Below are positions 35,321-48,902 of a DNA stretch of 64,000 nucleotides, piece by piece; the stretch's first letter is position 1, and each line of letters begins with the position of its first letter. The position numbers were made by a program, and so were the translations under genes. The DNA lies in contig LNAC01000064.1 of the NCBI GenBank assembly GCA_002007465.1, positions 4,608,850 to 4,672,849 on the forward strand, given 5' to 3'. Under the pieces are notes generated by a model. The model saw only the letters and a program-made list of their open reading frames with translations. It did no database searches and was not told where the DNA came from. The stretch comes from Ailurus styani (lineage: Eukaryota > Chordata > Mammalia > Carnivora > Ailuridae).

Positions 35321-37091
35321 AAAAATTTTAATTCTAAATTCCAATTTTTTATTGCTGGTATATATGGGAAGCAAATGATTTTGTATTTTGCCCTTACAGC
35401 TTGTGACCTTGTACTTGCTTATTAGTTCTAGGAGTTTTTTTGTAGATTTTTTGAAATTTTCTGTATAGTCATGTCATCTAGAAATAAAGGTAGTTTTATT
35501 TCTTTCTCTCCAATCTTTATAACCTTTGTATCTTTTTTTTTTTTGGTCTTATTGTACTAACTAGATGTCAATATTCTTTTAACTTCAATGTTTCTGCATC
35601 CTCACTAGCTTTCTCTTTTTCCCTCTTTCAGAGGATATATCTTTTTTTCCTCATAAAAATTCATCGAGAAGAAAACTAAGCCATGATAATTTGCCTACAA
35701 GAAAATTGTAGTCTGGTTGTGAGACACCAGGGGAATTGATGACTGATCACAGTGCCCTGTGACAAGCACTGTGATAGAGAGATGCATAAAGGACAGAAAT
35801 TGTTTTATTGACCCTTGATTTTCTTTCTACCTCCTTGAAAGGTGTCTTTTCTACTTGCCTTTTCTTTTCTGTCAGTCACATTATCTCTTTCTTCTAGGGC
35901 CTTTTTCTTCAACCTAAACATGTAGCTATATTTTGACTTTAAAAAAAAAGGGGGGGGGAATCAACAAATTATTCATGGACAAACTTTATGATAGAATAGT
36001 CAGAGTCTTTTTTTCTTCACTTAACTGCGTTTTCTCTCCACCCCTTATATTGTGGTGAAATATTCTACCAGCAGTCCTCTCTCCCAGGCGACTTTCTGGG
36101 TATGGGGTCACTTTAGCACTTGTTTAATTTGAGGTGTCCCTGGCTCATCTAAATCATGTTGGGTAGCAGGCAGTTGGATATGCAGGCTTGAGCCCTAAGG
36201 GAGAGCATGGACAATTAGGAATCAGCAGGCTTTTTGTAGTTGGTAGGGAAACCAGAAGCAAAAATAGGGTTCCTCAAAAAGTGTTTAAAGAAAATTTTAA
36301 GTTGCTGCTTTTTTCTAGCCTACTTATTTCACCATGATTTTTCTGATGAACTCCTTATCCTTCAGGAGTCATCTTGGACATTGATTCCTCTGGAGAGAGG
36401 GAACCTTTCATGATGCTCCTTTAAGCTTATAAGAATATTTATCTGACTTTGTCTACTTTCTACTTTTCTCCACTAAACTGTACATTTCTCAAGGACAAAG
36501 ATTATTTTAGCACATTGCCTGCACACAGTATTTATTATATATTTAATTTTTGAATCAACAGCTACATATATAATGTATACTTATCTTTGTAGTTAAACCT
36601 TTATAATGGCTTCTGCCTGACTTTCACTCCTTATTATGTAGCATAGTGCCATGTGATTATCACTGGCACAGGATGGATTAGTATTTAAAACGAATAAGGT
36701 ACATAATGGCACTGAAGTATTTTCCTTCAGCAGCTCTTAAACCAAATGTGATAAATATTTGGTTGGGGGTGTAGGGGAGGATTTCTTGGGGTTTTTTTTT
36801 TTTTTTGGCTTCCCTGACACTCCTCTGCTCCACAGTTTCATTTGTATCTATAATGTAAATTACACATTAAAATTAATCTCATGTTAGTGTGCTTCAAGTA
36901 GTCTTCTGAATTACATGCTTCAGAGGCTCATTTCTCAAAATCATTTCATAATATATTATCATTTCTCAGTTTATATAGTCATATTTCTTCTGTTAAATGT
37001 GTATTAAATTTTCTATTTGCTTTTAAACAGTATCATAATGGAACGGAAAAAGAGTAAAGAAAGGATGAAGAAAAGAAAAATTTCTTTTCTA

Positions 37092-37308
37092 GGGCACCTG
37101 GGTGGCTCAGTGGGTTAAAGCCTCTGCCTTCAGCTGAAGTCATGATCTCAGGGTCCTGGGATCGAGGCCCACATTGGGCTCCCGGCTCAGCGGGGAGCCT
37201 GCTTCATCCTATCTCTCTGCCTGCCTCTTTGCCTACTTGTGATCTCGCTTTCTGTCAAGTAAATAAATTTTAAAAATCTAAAAAGAAAAGAAAAGAAAAG
37301 AAAAGAAA
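37092..37308 (+). mobile_element. CAN-SINE with (AAAAG)5 tail
   Basis: The head is gggcacctgggtggctcagt and the tail carries five AAAAG units at 37281-37305. The flanks 'gaaaaatttcttttct' and 'gaaaattttcatttca' suggest an imperfect TSD. Confidence 0.95.
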
Positions 37309-39526
37309 ATTTTCATTTCATAGACAGATTAGCCCTTAAATTTATTCTACAAACATAAGGTATGCAATCATAAATATTTTAATATAAAACAATATAGAAT
37401 GCAGTGATAAATATGAATGTTTGATATTTTCTATTGTATATTTCTGTCATTTTTGTGGAATCAACAACTGTTCATTGGCCTCCTGCTATTATATGGAAGT
37501 CACTGGGGACTGAATGTAGGCAAACTATCCTTTAAGAGACATAAATATTATTTATTTAAAAATATAACTTACAGCATGGCTGTGGTTATGATACCTTGAT
37601 ATATATCAGCTTAAAATAAGTAGCCACTAGGCTCTTTCTGAAAAGTATTGATAGTATGTTAGTAAATAGAATAACCTGTTTTATGAACCTATACATACCT
37701 GTGTAAATCTCCAATTAATGGAATTTGTTCTAGTGTTTTGTCTTTGGTGCCCTCTTGTGGATTTTTTATAAACTACTTGTAACAACAAATTTTAAAGGTT
37801 TTTTAAAAAAAATACTTGATTTTATAATCTTTATATTTTGTCAATCTTTTGACATGCTTTTGGCTATAGGAGAAAAAAGAAAAATCATGGTTAAGGTTGC
37901 TTTTACTTTTTAATTTACCCTATTGTATATTAGTATTGTGCATAGGGGATGTAAGATAATCTTTTGTTTGGAAACTTTAACAGAATGCCAAGAACTTGTG
38001 CAGTCTTGCTTCATGGAGCCTCTGAAGTCCTGCCCACACGCCTTCTCACCATTTAGGCTTGTACTGATGAACAAGTCTTTTATGACTTTTGGAAATCTTA
38101 AATGCTTTGATGTAACTTTAAAACATGCCTGTGAACATGCAAAAAGTTAGAATCCATGAAGGCAGAAGTTTCTGTTTGTTAAAGACAGGTATGTCAAAGA
38201 CAGCAGCTGTATAAGCTCTCATGCTGCTTTTGCAGTAAAATAGAAAGACCACCTACTTATAGCAGTGGGAAGAAAGTTCATTCTTTGTACAGATTTTCAG
38301 ATACTGTAAATCTTAGTAGCTTTTAATTGATAAATATGAATTTATTACTGTTTTTCAGCCCATCAGACATTGAAGCAGTGCTTAAGGACAGCTGTTTGAG
38401 GGAGAGTATTTTTGATGTTTTCTCAGTAGTTCTTAGTTCTGTTGGGTTAAATGTGGTCCTAATGAGACCAGAGCTAACCAGCTGATTCTGCTGTGGGCCA
38501 TTTCTTTGGTAACACAGAAACAATAGATGCTGCAGAGTTTATTGACAAAGAGGCAGTTGGGTAAGCTCTCCCCTCTGCTGTACTTAGAAGTGGAATTTGA
38601 AGGTAATGCTGTGCGGTTCACATCAGTACTTTGACCTTGCCGTAGCAGAGAGGTATTTTTAGTTCAGTCGTACATCTGGCTCTTCCTTGCTGTGAGACAT
38701 ACAAGCAAATGGACAGTGGCACCCTTTGATTTTTGCTTTTACTAATTCAAATAATAACTCAAATTTATTTATTGACAACAGGTTAGCATGTTAGCATAAC
38801 CAACAGCCCCAAATTTAGTTACGCCCAGGCAGAGAAGTGAAAGATTCCTGCCATAGTTTTCTCCCAATTTTATGTCTGTTCCCCTGAACTCACACCATAC
38901 ATGCCCTGTTGATTTCTTATTTGACCCTTTTACCACAAATTTATCGTAAGCTTTCAATGCCTTCATCATGTGATGAAGTAGCAAATTCTATTAAGTCATG
39001 TTTTAGTTACAAATAGCTGGCATTATCTATTTTTTCTGCTGTCTTCATCTATTCAGATTAGAACCCATCACACCTTTCTCTTCAGGGTGAGTTTCATCTC
39101 TTTATGTTCAGAGTATTGGAATTATTTTGGTATTTGACTCTCCAGAAAGATTCCATAGTATATTGATCTTCTTTTATGATTTCTTCCAGATTTGACTTGT
39201 GGTTTGTTTCTATAGACCTTTTCAGTACAGGCTGTGATTACCTCGAATCTGGATTTCACTAATAACCTTCTGATTCCAAGCTCTCTTTCTCCCATCTTCT
39301 CCAAGTCATGCTTTAGTTTCCAAGGTTCTTGTCACTTCTCTGCAAGCAGCTCATGCAGGTTTTTAGTGTATAGAGCTCTCTGTATAAACTGTAGATCATT
39401 TTTTAATGCAGCCAGACTGACTTAATGCTTTCCCTTCTAGTCAGAATATTTCTACGTTTGTGCTTGTTTTTTTTTTCAGTCTAGAATGCCACTGTCTACT
39501 CCTAATTTTTATCCTAGAAATTTTTG

Positions 39527-39551
39527 TCTTAGAAAGATGCAACTTTCTAAG
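39527..39551. repeat. short perfect hairpin
   Basis: cttagaaag and ctttctaag are separated by six bases. This is an isolated 9-bp stem with no obvious terminator or RNA-gene context. Confidence 0.5.
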
Positions 39552-41607
39552 GCGACTAACTTAATTTTAAGGAGGGAGTCTTAATTCTGTTGTTTGCTCT
39601 TCCTACCCATTCTCTGTAGCTTGTCTATTCATTATTTATCCTTTCGATTTTGAGCTCAACTCTAGCTCGATTTTATTTCTGAGAATGATGCGTGAGTTCT
39701 GGGTTGAAAATTGAGTTTGAGTCCCTACCTAGGGCGGACTTTTATTCGTCCCATCAGGCACCCCAGTACGGTACTTCCATAGTAGGACTGCATTAGGCTA
39801 CTTTCTCAGCATGAGGCTCCCCAGACCTTGTGGGTAATGTTAGAAAGGCCTGAAACTATGTCTGTACCTTCTAAAAGGAAGCGCCCCGCCCTTCTTGTTT
39901 TTACCTAAAGCCAAGTGAGAGAGACAGGTTTGCATGTGATCTTCTTTGCCTGTGAGTACATTTTTTCTTGTTCACCCTTTCACTGAGGATGTAGACCTTC
40001 CAGATCCCCAACTTTATGCAGGGGTTTCAGTTCCACTTTGGAGAGAACCCAAAGACTTGTCGTTTGTCCCCCTTTATCCACTAAAATGGATACCCCATCA
40101 CTATCCCTCCTCCATTATCTTATGCCCCTAAAACAGCCCTTAAGGTCAGATTTAGCTTATTCTCACTGTTTCCCAGCTCTTTCTGAGGACGGTGTGGATT
40201 CCCTTTAATATCTTGAAATCTCACGCATTTAGACTATGTTGTTACTTTGTTTCCTGTTTCATAGTCATCCCTGATTAGCACTCTAACAGGTTTGATATCC
40301 AGACCACTATAGTATTGCAACTTTTTGTATAATTGGTTCACTTATATATTTTACACACTCATTTTTTTCCTTAAAAAATAGCTTTGGAAAAAAATAAATA
40401 AAAATAAATTTTTTATGTTGTAGCTTCTAGAATGCATCCTCAGTGAAATTGTCTAGTTGAATCAACACCATTAAGATCACTGCTGTATGCTGTTAATGTG
40501 CTGTTGTGTATTGTACTAGGAATAAAGACATTTAATACTTCAAGAAGAGAAATAATTAGAATATTTCCAATTAGAAAGACACCTATTTAACTGAGAAATG
40601 GTCTAGCTCATTATTACAAATAGCAAATGCTTTCTGAAGTGTTTGTGTAAATATCTTTAAAATCAGTCAAAGAGTAGCTGAATATTTAGAAAATCCTTTA
40701 AAGTAGTAGATAGTATATGTGTGAAGATACCTAATGCAAAGTCTGATTATTTCTCAGACTGTTATAACATAAATCTGTCTTAGCAATGGAGTAGGATTTC
40801 CTAATAATGTTTTCAAATATTTGTATTCCATGTGGATTTTATGATTCATAACCTGGATTATCATCAGTGCTCTGTTTTGCATTCCTGGCACATGATGACC
40901 ACTGATTGAAATGCTATTGTATTCCTTACTGGAATTGGCTCCTTTCTACAGTGGAGAAGCATCTGTTCTGCAGACCTTTTTCTATAAAGTATCAACATGT
41001 TTTTCTTCTGCTTTTCTTTTGTGAAGAATAACAGAGTATGTATAAATGAAGTATAACTCTGGAAAAACATATTAAATAACTGTTTTATTATAAAAATGCT
41101 AAAAGTACCAAATGAAATTTTAGTAATAATCTGAAATATCAAGAATAATTTCAGAGTTAATGTTTTTTTTAAGTGAAAAGTGTTGCTGAAATGTTTTTAC
41201 CACCATCACCAAGTTATTAGTGTTCAAGTCTTCACATTTCATATAAACTAGTTCTTATTCCATTTGTACTTTATTAATTACTGTTTGGGTGCCACCTTTT
41301 GTTAGTGAGTTGAGTCCTCTGTTTTTTGCATTGCTATTTTTTTTACTGCCAATTTGTAAATTAGATTAGCATCCTTTAGCAAAGTGACTTTGTAAGTGAA
41401 AATTATATGCTGTAAAAGCAATCCCTTCCAAACTTGGTTCAATGTTTTTATAATTTTATAGATTGCCTGAGCCAGTTGTGTGAATATGGAGGTGCAAGCC
41501 TCATTATCCCCTTGTAGATTCAACTCTAATATGGCATATAGGAGGACTAAAAGTATTATTTCACACCAACCAAATGGAATGTTTCTTGTTAAGTTTAATT
41601 GTCACAA

Positions 41608-41665
41608 CACTGAATCTTACAAGGATAAGAGACAAACACTGAATCTTACAAGGATAAGAGACAAA
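41608..41665. repeat. 29-bp perfect tandem duplication
   Basis: The unit cactgaatcttacaagg... (29 nt) is present twice head to tail (41608-41636, 41637-41665) without a mismatch. Confidence 0.97.
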
Positions 41666-42049
41666 TGACTCACACATATAAAAATAGAGTTAGTGTTTTG
41701 GGAATTAAACTGGTTGCAACCATGATAAAATATTAAACTGGCAGTTAAATTTTTAATATAATTTTTTTCTATTCAGTTCTATGCTTTTCAGTTTTTTAAA
41801 TAGAAAATCAGCTGTTTCTCTTCCTCTTCAGTGGGGTCTACTGGAAAAAAGTAAATTCCAGTGGTTTTTGTTGTTGTTGTTGTTGTTTTGTTTTAAGCTT
41901 TTGGACCAAGTACAGCTCAGTTTATATATGCGTATGTCGGTTTTTTTCTCTTAGCAAAATGAAACATGCTCCAACTAACCTGTAATATAAATATAAATTC
42001 AGCCAGACTTGAGAAATGCTGTAAGTAATTTTAACACCTTATAAAATTA

Positions 42050-42290
42050 GAAATTAGATCTTGGACTTTAGAATCAGAATGACCCAGTTAGAATCTTTAT
42101 TCCTCTACTTATTTGTTGTATGACCTTAGACAAATTATTAAGCTCATTTGAACCTCAGGTTCGTCATTTCCACAACAGAGTTAATAACATTTCACAGGAT
42201 TAATAAGAGGGTTAAATGGGAGTATCCTACAAAAAGTCCTTAGCATAGTGCTTCTAACTCATTGGTAACTGTTTTTATGATTATTAGAAA
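42050..42290 (+). repeat. MIR relic
   Basis: The MIR is in sense: 'gttgtatgaccttagacaaa', 'tgaacctcaggttcgtcatt', then 'agtccttagcatagtgctt'. Confidence 0.7.
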
Positions 42291-42784
42291 AGTGATCAAC
42301 TAATAATCCTAGTTAATAGCATTATTTTCCTTATCAAAGTTTCTTCAGTAGCCTATATTTTATTTCTATATTTCTATATTTTAAAATAATACATTAGTTT
42401 AAATAAAATTCAACTCTAGAACCTTATATAACATCATCCTTTAATTCTATGTTTTGGCACTACCTCATCCTAGGGGCTTTAACATTAATTTAATAGCTTA
42501 TGTAATTAAGAACAGGCTTTATGCTGGATACCAGGAATCTAACTGTTAAGATTTGGTTACTGCCCTTGTAGATTTTGGAATCTAATGGGAGATTTGGACA
42601 AGTCAAGTGCATGGACAATTACAGTATTGTGTAGTAAGCATATGAATGACATAACCACGAGGTGCTACGACAGTACAGAATATGACACCTATTTCAGTCT
42701 CAGGGTATCTGAGCCGAGAAGCTGAGTGTAGTTCTGTTAAAGAAAGAAGCTATAATATGAAGCACTTACCCAAATTTATGTATA

Positions 42785-43115
42785 TATGTGACATATATAG
42801 TATGTATCCTTTAAGACCTAATTTAAGGACAGCCTCCTCTGTGAGGCTTTCTTCATTTGTTAAAGGCAGAGTTAGATGCTCTATTCTTGGTACTTGCATT
42901 GTACTTTGCCAATACTTTTCTCATAGTACTTAACAAATTGCCTTGGAATTTATTGTTCACATGTCAGTCAGTGTCTGTTAGACACCAGACTGCTTAACAA
43001 ACCAAAATGGAGCAAAACTGTTTCTTATTTATCTTTGTATCTCCAATGCCTGGTCCACTCCTTGACATATTATAAATTTACAATAAATGCTTATGGAACG
43101 AATTAATAAGTGAAA
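42785..43115 (+). repeat. L2 LINE 3' end
   Basis: The L2 is in sense: 'gcctcctctgtgaggctttc', 'cttatttatctttgtatctc', 'caatgcctggtcc' and 'acaataaatgcttatggaac'. Confidence 0.7.
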
Positions 43116-43139
43116 CTATAAATGGATCCATTCATTAAA

Positions 43140-43740
43140 TAAATTTTTAATAAGTACCTATTATGTGCCAGGTGTTTGAAGCATTGGAGGTTGATCAGTG
43201 AAAAAGAAGCCTCTGCCTTCAACAAACCATTCTGGTGGTAGTGAAGGCCAGGTATAGTCTATGAAGAATACAGAAGGATAAAAGATTGTTGGAGACTTTG
43301 ATTTTAACTTGGTCAGAACATGTCTCACTAAGGTGGTGACATGTAAGTGGAGCCTGGAAATAAGTAAAGGATAAAGCTGTCTTGTGGAAGAGCATTCCAG
43401 GTTGAGAGATCAGCCAATTTAAAGGCTCGAGGAGGAACATGCTTAGAATGCTCAGGAAACAGCCACGGGGAGGCCAGCATTGCTGGGACTTGGTGAGTGA
43501 GAAGGAATGTGATAGGAGATAGGCTTGGCAGATGTTACTCAGCCAGATCACATTTGGCTGAGAAAGATTTTGGACTTTATTCTAAGTGCGACAGGAAGCC
43601 AAATGGAGGGTTTTGAGCGGGAGAATAACACGATGTGATTGATTTATCTTTTGAAAGAATCAATCTGCCTATTGTTTGGGAGAATAAAGTGGGCAAGAGT
43701 GGAAACCATGAAAACTGTACAGAGGCTGTTTTTAAAATAG
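43140..43740. repeat. old interspersed repeat, family unassigned (copy 2)
   Basis: This is homologous to 1500-2170 with the same order of motifs ('gagcattccaggttgaga', 'caggaagccaaatggagggt', 'aatctgcctattgtttggga'). Related downstream pieces may continue at 44400-44640 and 45060-45370. Confidence 0.55.
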
Positions 43741-44637
43741 TTTTTAATAGTTTGTATTTTTTAACAGTTTATATATATATATAGTTTACAAATATAGCTT
43801 ATATTTTTAACACTTTTAATAGCTGTTTTTAATAGTATAAATAAGAAAAGATGGTGGGTTTCACTAGGATGGACCAAATAATTTGTATAATAAGACCCTT
43901 TGGGAATAGGAGTGGTTATATAAGCTGTTAAAATTGTAAGCCTGTACCTCTAGTTTAAGTATTCAAGTAGATCAAAATTTAAATGTAAGTAAGGTACATG
44001 CATTTATTGGAATAATGGACTAAGAAATATAAGAACTAGTTTCTTACTTCCGGCTTTGCTTTTAAATGGGTATGTGTCCTTGGGGAAGTCTCTTCCTTTT
44101 TATGAGCCTCATTTTTTTCAAATATAAAATGAGGTGTTGAGTTATAATAGGTTCATGATTTTATACTTCTGTGAAAAAGTAAATAAATAATGAATGCTTA
44201 CTGTATGCAGAATACCAAATGAAACACTTGAGTAGATTCAGAGATACTGTAAGGCATTCTTATCTATAAGATACTTATATTTCTAAAAGACTTTATAGAA
44301 CAGTTATTCACAGTATGAGATCATAAATTTAAATGTAGGAGTATGTGGTGCAGATTATAAATTCTATAGAAGTTTGGAAAAGGGGATAATTAATAAAGAC
44401 TGAAGTAGCCAGGAAGGTAATAGATGCTTGATGTGAGACTATACCATTTAGTTAAAATGGATAGAGAAGAAAGAGCATTCTGGGTAGAGAAGACACAAAC
44501 AAAGAAGAAGTCTTAATGACATAGCGTCCCATGGGTTTATAGCAGCTGGAGATTCAGTTAAGGTCAGCCTGACTAAATTGGAGGATATGTGAACAATGGG
44601 AAAATAAGATTAGCCAGATAAAATAAGGTAATAAAGA

Positions 44638-44673
44638 AGACATTAAAATCTAGCCAGACATTAAAATCTAGCT
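44638..44673. repeat. 18-bp tandem duplication
   Basis: agacattaaaatctagc plus one base is present twice in tandem (44638-44655, 44656-44673), differing only at the last base. Confidence 0.93.
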
Positions 44674-44824
44674 TTTAATGCAGGTAAGAACTGTGGCCAT
44701 TAGAGATTTCAGTAGGATATTATGATACAGTAATACTCAACAGAGCTTGGTATGGTATTGGTATGGTATTCAAAGTCAAAGCTTGACTTTGAAGAAAGTG
44801 TGAAACTACCTTGTTCCTGGTAGT

Positions 44825-44985
44825 ATGTAGGCATTTTGCGTGTCTTTTCTCACTTAATCATCATAACTCCAGTGAAAGAAACTAAAATCTAGAGAGTTTA
44901 AATAGCTTGCCTAAAGTTCTCATATCTATTAAGTGATTTGAGCCAGGATTTGAACAAATATCTATCTGATTCTAGAAGGTCAGGG
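44825..44985 (-). repeat. MIR relic, antisense
   Basis: This is the reverse MIR pattern: 'ctcacttaatcatcataact', 'aatagcttgcctaaagttct' and 'gagccaggatttgaaca'. Confidence 0.7.
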
Positions 44986-45759
44986 GGGCAGAGACTGTTT
45001 AGTCAGGGAACTTTTCCTGTATTCATCCAAGTATGAGGTAATCAGGAATTTACTCAGTAGCAGTAGGAATGAAAAAGAAGAGATGGAGCAGGGACAAAGA
45101 TTTCTGAAGAAGGACTTGCTCACTGATTGAATGTGGGGAATCAAAGAATAAACCTAAAAAGACCTGTTGATTTTTTCCTCTCAGGTAGCTACTGAAGGTT
45201 TCTGTGCTTTATGGTAGTTGTTGGGGATTGTGGCACAAGAGAGACTAAAGAGGTGGATGAAATGATATCTGATTTGGGAATGTTGAGTTTTAAACATCAT
45301 TAAGCATTTAAGTAATAAGTCAGGAAGATTTCAGGATCTGGGAGTCTTCAACAGGTTAGATAGTCAAAGCCTAAGAATAAAGAAGTCTTCTAAAAGACAC
45401 TCAGGGAAGAAACACAAAAGACAGAGATACTGCTGAATTTATCATGCAGGTTTAGGAAGAGGAACATGGATGGAGGACAGCATGGATGTTCCTGTTCTCT
45501 GTTACTTGTATTTGACCTCTGTCAGTATTAGGTTTTGCTTGTTTGTTTCTACTTAAAGTGGAATAGATACAAATGAATTTCACTGTATGATCAGATTTTT
45601 CCAAATAACAAGTTGTTTGGTCTCTTAAACAGAATTTATTAGTTTATCCTTATGGCCCTATTTCAGTTAATCTTTGATGAACATTCTAAAGAGCAATTTT
45701 TTCGTTCATACTTCTATTACTGATTTGATCCTTTTGTGAATTTACATTTAAAAACTAAT

Positions 45760-47040
45760 GGCTAGGATATCATAACAAAAGCAATAAAAGGCAACTTAAG
45801 ATACACAGGCAACAAAAGAAAATAGATAAATTCAACTTCATCAAAATTAAAAACTTTTGCGCATCAAAGGAATCATGAAGAGAGTGAAAAGACAACCTAC
45901 AAATGGGGACAAATATTTGCAAATCATGTATCTGCTAAGATATTACTATCCAGAATATATAATGATGTCCTGCAACTCAACAACAAAAAGCAACCTAGGG
46001 CGCCTGGGTGGCTCAGTGGGTTAAAGCCTCTGCCTTCAGCTCAGATCATAATCTCAGGGTCCTGGAATCGAGGCCCGCATCGGGCTCTCTGCTCAGCAGG
46101 GAGCCTGCTTCCGCCTCTCTCTCTCTGCCTGCCTCTCTGCCTACTTGTGATCTCGCTCTCTGTCAAGTAAATAAATTTTTAAAAAATCTTAAAAAAAAAG
46201 CAACCTATATAAAAAATGGCAAAGGACATATATAGACGTTTCTCCAGAGAAGATATATGTATGGCCAGTCAGCACATGAAAAGATGCTCAGCATCACTGC
46301 TCATTAGGGATGTGGAGATCAAACCACAGTGAGATACCACATATCCACTAGGATGGCTGCTATCAAAAAAACAGAAAAAAATAAGTGTTGGTGAAGAAGT
46401 AGAGAAAATGGAACTCTGTGCACTGTTGGTGGGAGCATAAAATGGTATAGCAACTGTGGAAAACACCTTGGTGATTTCTCAAGAAATTAAAAAAAGAATT
46501 GCCATATGGTACAGAATTGCACTTCCAAGTATAGACCTAAAAAAATTGACAACAGGGACTCAAATAGATACTTGTACACCAGTGTTCATAATAGCATTAT
46601 TCATAATAACCACAAGGTGTAAATAACCTAGGGTTCATCAACAAATGAATGGGTAAACAGTGTGTGTGTGTGTGAGAAATGGAATATTATTCTGTCTTAA
46701 AAAGGAATGAAATTCTGACACATGCTACAACGTGGATGAACTGTGAAGACATTATGCTAAGTGAAATAAGCCAGACACAAAGACCTGTATATTGCTTGAT
46801 TCTACTAATGTGAGGTACCTACAATAGACAAATTCATCGTAACAGAAAGCAGAAAAGAGGTTACCAGAGATTGGGGGAAGGGAAGAATGAAGAGTTATTT
46901 TTTAATGGGCACAGAGTTTCTGTTTGGGATAATGAAAAAGTTCTGGAAATGGATATTGGTGATGACTGCATTATTATTGTGAATGTACTTAATGCCACAG
47001 AACTATAAATTGAAAAATTATTAAAATTTCGTAAATTTTA
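45760..47040 (+). mobile_element. old L1 3' half, sense, with SINE insertion
   Basis: This is sense L1 ORF2 3' end and 3' UTR. Markers are 'acttttgcgcatcaaaggaa', 'aatgaatgggtaaacagtgt', 'tgacacatgctacaacgtgg' and 'aagccagacacaaagacctg', ending in A/T-rich sequence. It is split by the SINE at 45998-46194. Confidence 0.9.
45998..46194 (+). mobile_element. CAN-SINE inside L1, 13-bp TSD
   Basis: The head is gggcgcctgggtggctcagt. The TSD aaaaagcaaccta occurs at 45985-45997 and 46195-46207. The sequence is close to the youngest-looking copies in the window. Confidence 0.97.
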
Positions 47041-47221
47041 TATATTTATTATAATTTTAACAAATTTGTATAAAGTTATACAAACAAATTTGTATAGTTA
47101 TATAAACGTATGGCTGTTAGAATAGTGCCAACGTATTCTGTCTTTAATGTGCTCTCTTGTATTTGTCTTGTCACATTATCTGTTTTATATTTGTTGACAG
47201 TTTACCTTTCCTAGTCCTTAT

Positions 47222-48108
47222 TTTTTTTACTTTAAATTTAATTAATGTATAGTGTATTATTAGTTTCAGAGGTAGAGTTCAGTGATTCGTCGGTGTTATA
47301 TAACACACAGTGCTCATTACATCATGTACACTCCTTAATGTCCATCACCCAGTTATCCCCCTCCCCTCCAGCAAGCCTCAGTTTGTTTCCTATGATTAAG
47401 AGTCTCTTATGGTTTGTCTCCCTCTCTGGTTTCATCTTGTTTTATTTTTCCCTCTTTTCCCCTATGACCCTCTCTTTTGTTTTCTTAAATTCTACATATG
47501 AGTGAGATCATGTGGTAATTGTCTTTCTCTGATTGATTTATTTCACTTAGCATAATACCCTCTAGTGCCATCCGTGTTGTTGTGCCTGGCAAGACTTCAT
47601 TTTTTTGATGGCTGGGTAGTATTCCATCACATATATATAACACATCTTTATCCATTCATCTGTTGATGGACATCTGGACTCTTTCCATAGTTTGGCTATT
47701 GTGGACATTGCTGCTATAAACATTCAGGTGCACATGCCCCTTTGGATCACTACATTTGTATCTTTGGAGTAAATACCCAGTAGTGCAATTGCTGGGTCGT
47801 AGGGTAGCTCTATTTTCAACTTTCTGAGGCACCTCCGTATTGTTTTCCAGAGTGGCTGCACCAGCTTGCATTCCCACCAACAGTGTAGAAGGATTCCCCT
47901 TTCTTCACATCCTCATCAACATCTGTCATTTCCTGACTTGTTAATTTTAGCCATTCTGACTGATGTGAGGTGGTATCTCATTGTGGTTTTTATTTGTATT
48001 TCTCTGATGCCAAGAGATGTTGAACATTTTTTCAGGTGTCTGTTGGCCATTTGTATGTGTTCTTTGAAGAAATGTCTGTTCATGACTTCAGCTCATTTCT
48101 TGATTATT
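47222..48108 (-). mobile_element. L1 3' end, antisense
   Basis: This is antisense L1: T-run, 'agtgtattattagtttcaga', 'gtctccctctctggtttcat', 'cattgctgctataaacattc', 'ctcattgtggtttttatttg'. It is about 890 bp, 5'-truncated. The 137-codon plus-strand frame across 47866-48279 is antisense L1 and SINE, not a gene. Confidence 0.9.
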
Positions 48109-48191
48109 AATCCTTATTTTAAAAAACAACTAGCAGCTGTCTATTTCAGCAAACAATTTCTGTGCTTGATCTTTAATTATTTAAAACTTTA

Positions 48192-48421
48192 TTTTTTAAA
48201 TTTTATTTATTTATTTATATTTATTTTTTTAAAGATTTTATTTATTTATTTGACAGAGAGAAAGAGAGATCACCAGTAGGCAGAGAGGTACGCAGAGGGA
48301 GAGGGGGAAACAGGCTCCCTGTTGAGCAGAGAGCCCGATGCAGGGCTCGATCCCAGGACCCTGAGATCATGACCTGAGCTGAAGGCAGAGGCTTTAACCC
48401 ACTGAGCCACCCAAGTGCCCC
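48192..48421 (-). mobile_element. CAN-SINE, antisense, 18-bp TSD
   Basis: It has a long T/A-rich left end (tail), a GA-rich body and its head at the right. The perfect TSD taattatttaaaacttta occurs at 48174-48191 and 48422-48439. It lies about 0.5 kb upstream of an STK3 exon. Confidence 0.97.
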
Positions 48422-48902
48422 TAATTATTTAAAACTTTAGATTATTTTGGATAACTTTGGCTCTTATGATAACATTTGTATGTGTCTTTATATTAAAATT
48501 AGTAGTTGTAATAGTATTTTTCATTATTAAAGGTAAAATGTTTTTATTATATTAAATTATAAAATATTTATATAAAATTAAGAGGGGGATGGGCAAAATG
48601 GGTGAAAAAGAGTGGGAGCTGCAGGTTTTCAGTTGTGGAATAAAAAAGTCATGGAGATAAAAGGTATCGCACAGAGAATATATCCAATGGTACTGTAATA
48701 GTTTTGTATGGTGACAGATGGTAGCTGCACTTGTGGTGAGCATAGCATAATATAGAGAGATGTTGGATCACTATGTTGTACACTTGAACCTAGTGTAACA
48801 TTGTGTGTCAACTATACTTCAATTAAAAAAGTATAATATGCTTGTCATGTGGTTAAGAGTGAGGAAATCCAGCTGTCTTAGAAAAGCCTTCCTTCATTGC
48901 AG

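Noticed and set aside
41608..41665. CRISPR-like direct repeat
   Set aside because: Only two abutting units without spacers, in a mammalian intron.
47866..48279. 137-codon plus-strand frame, the longest in the window
   Set aside because: It reads antisense L1 into a SINE tail. Not a coding gene.
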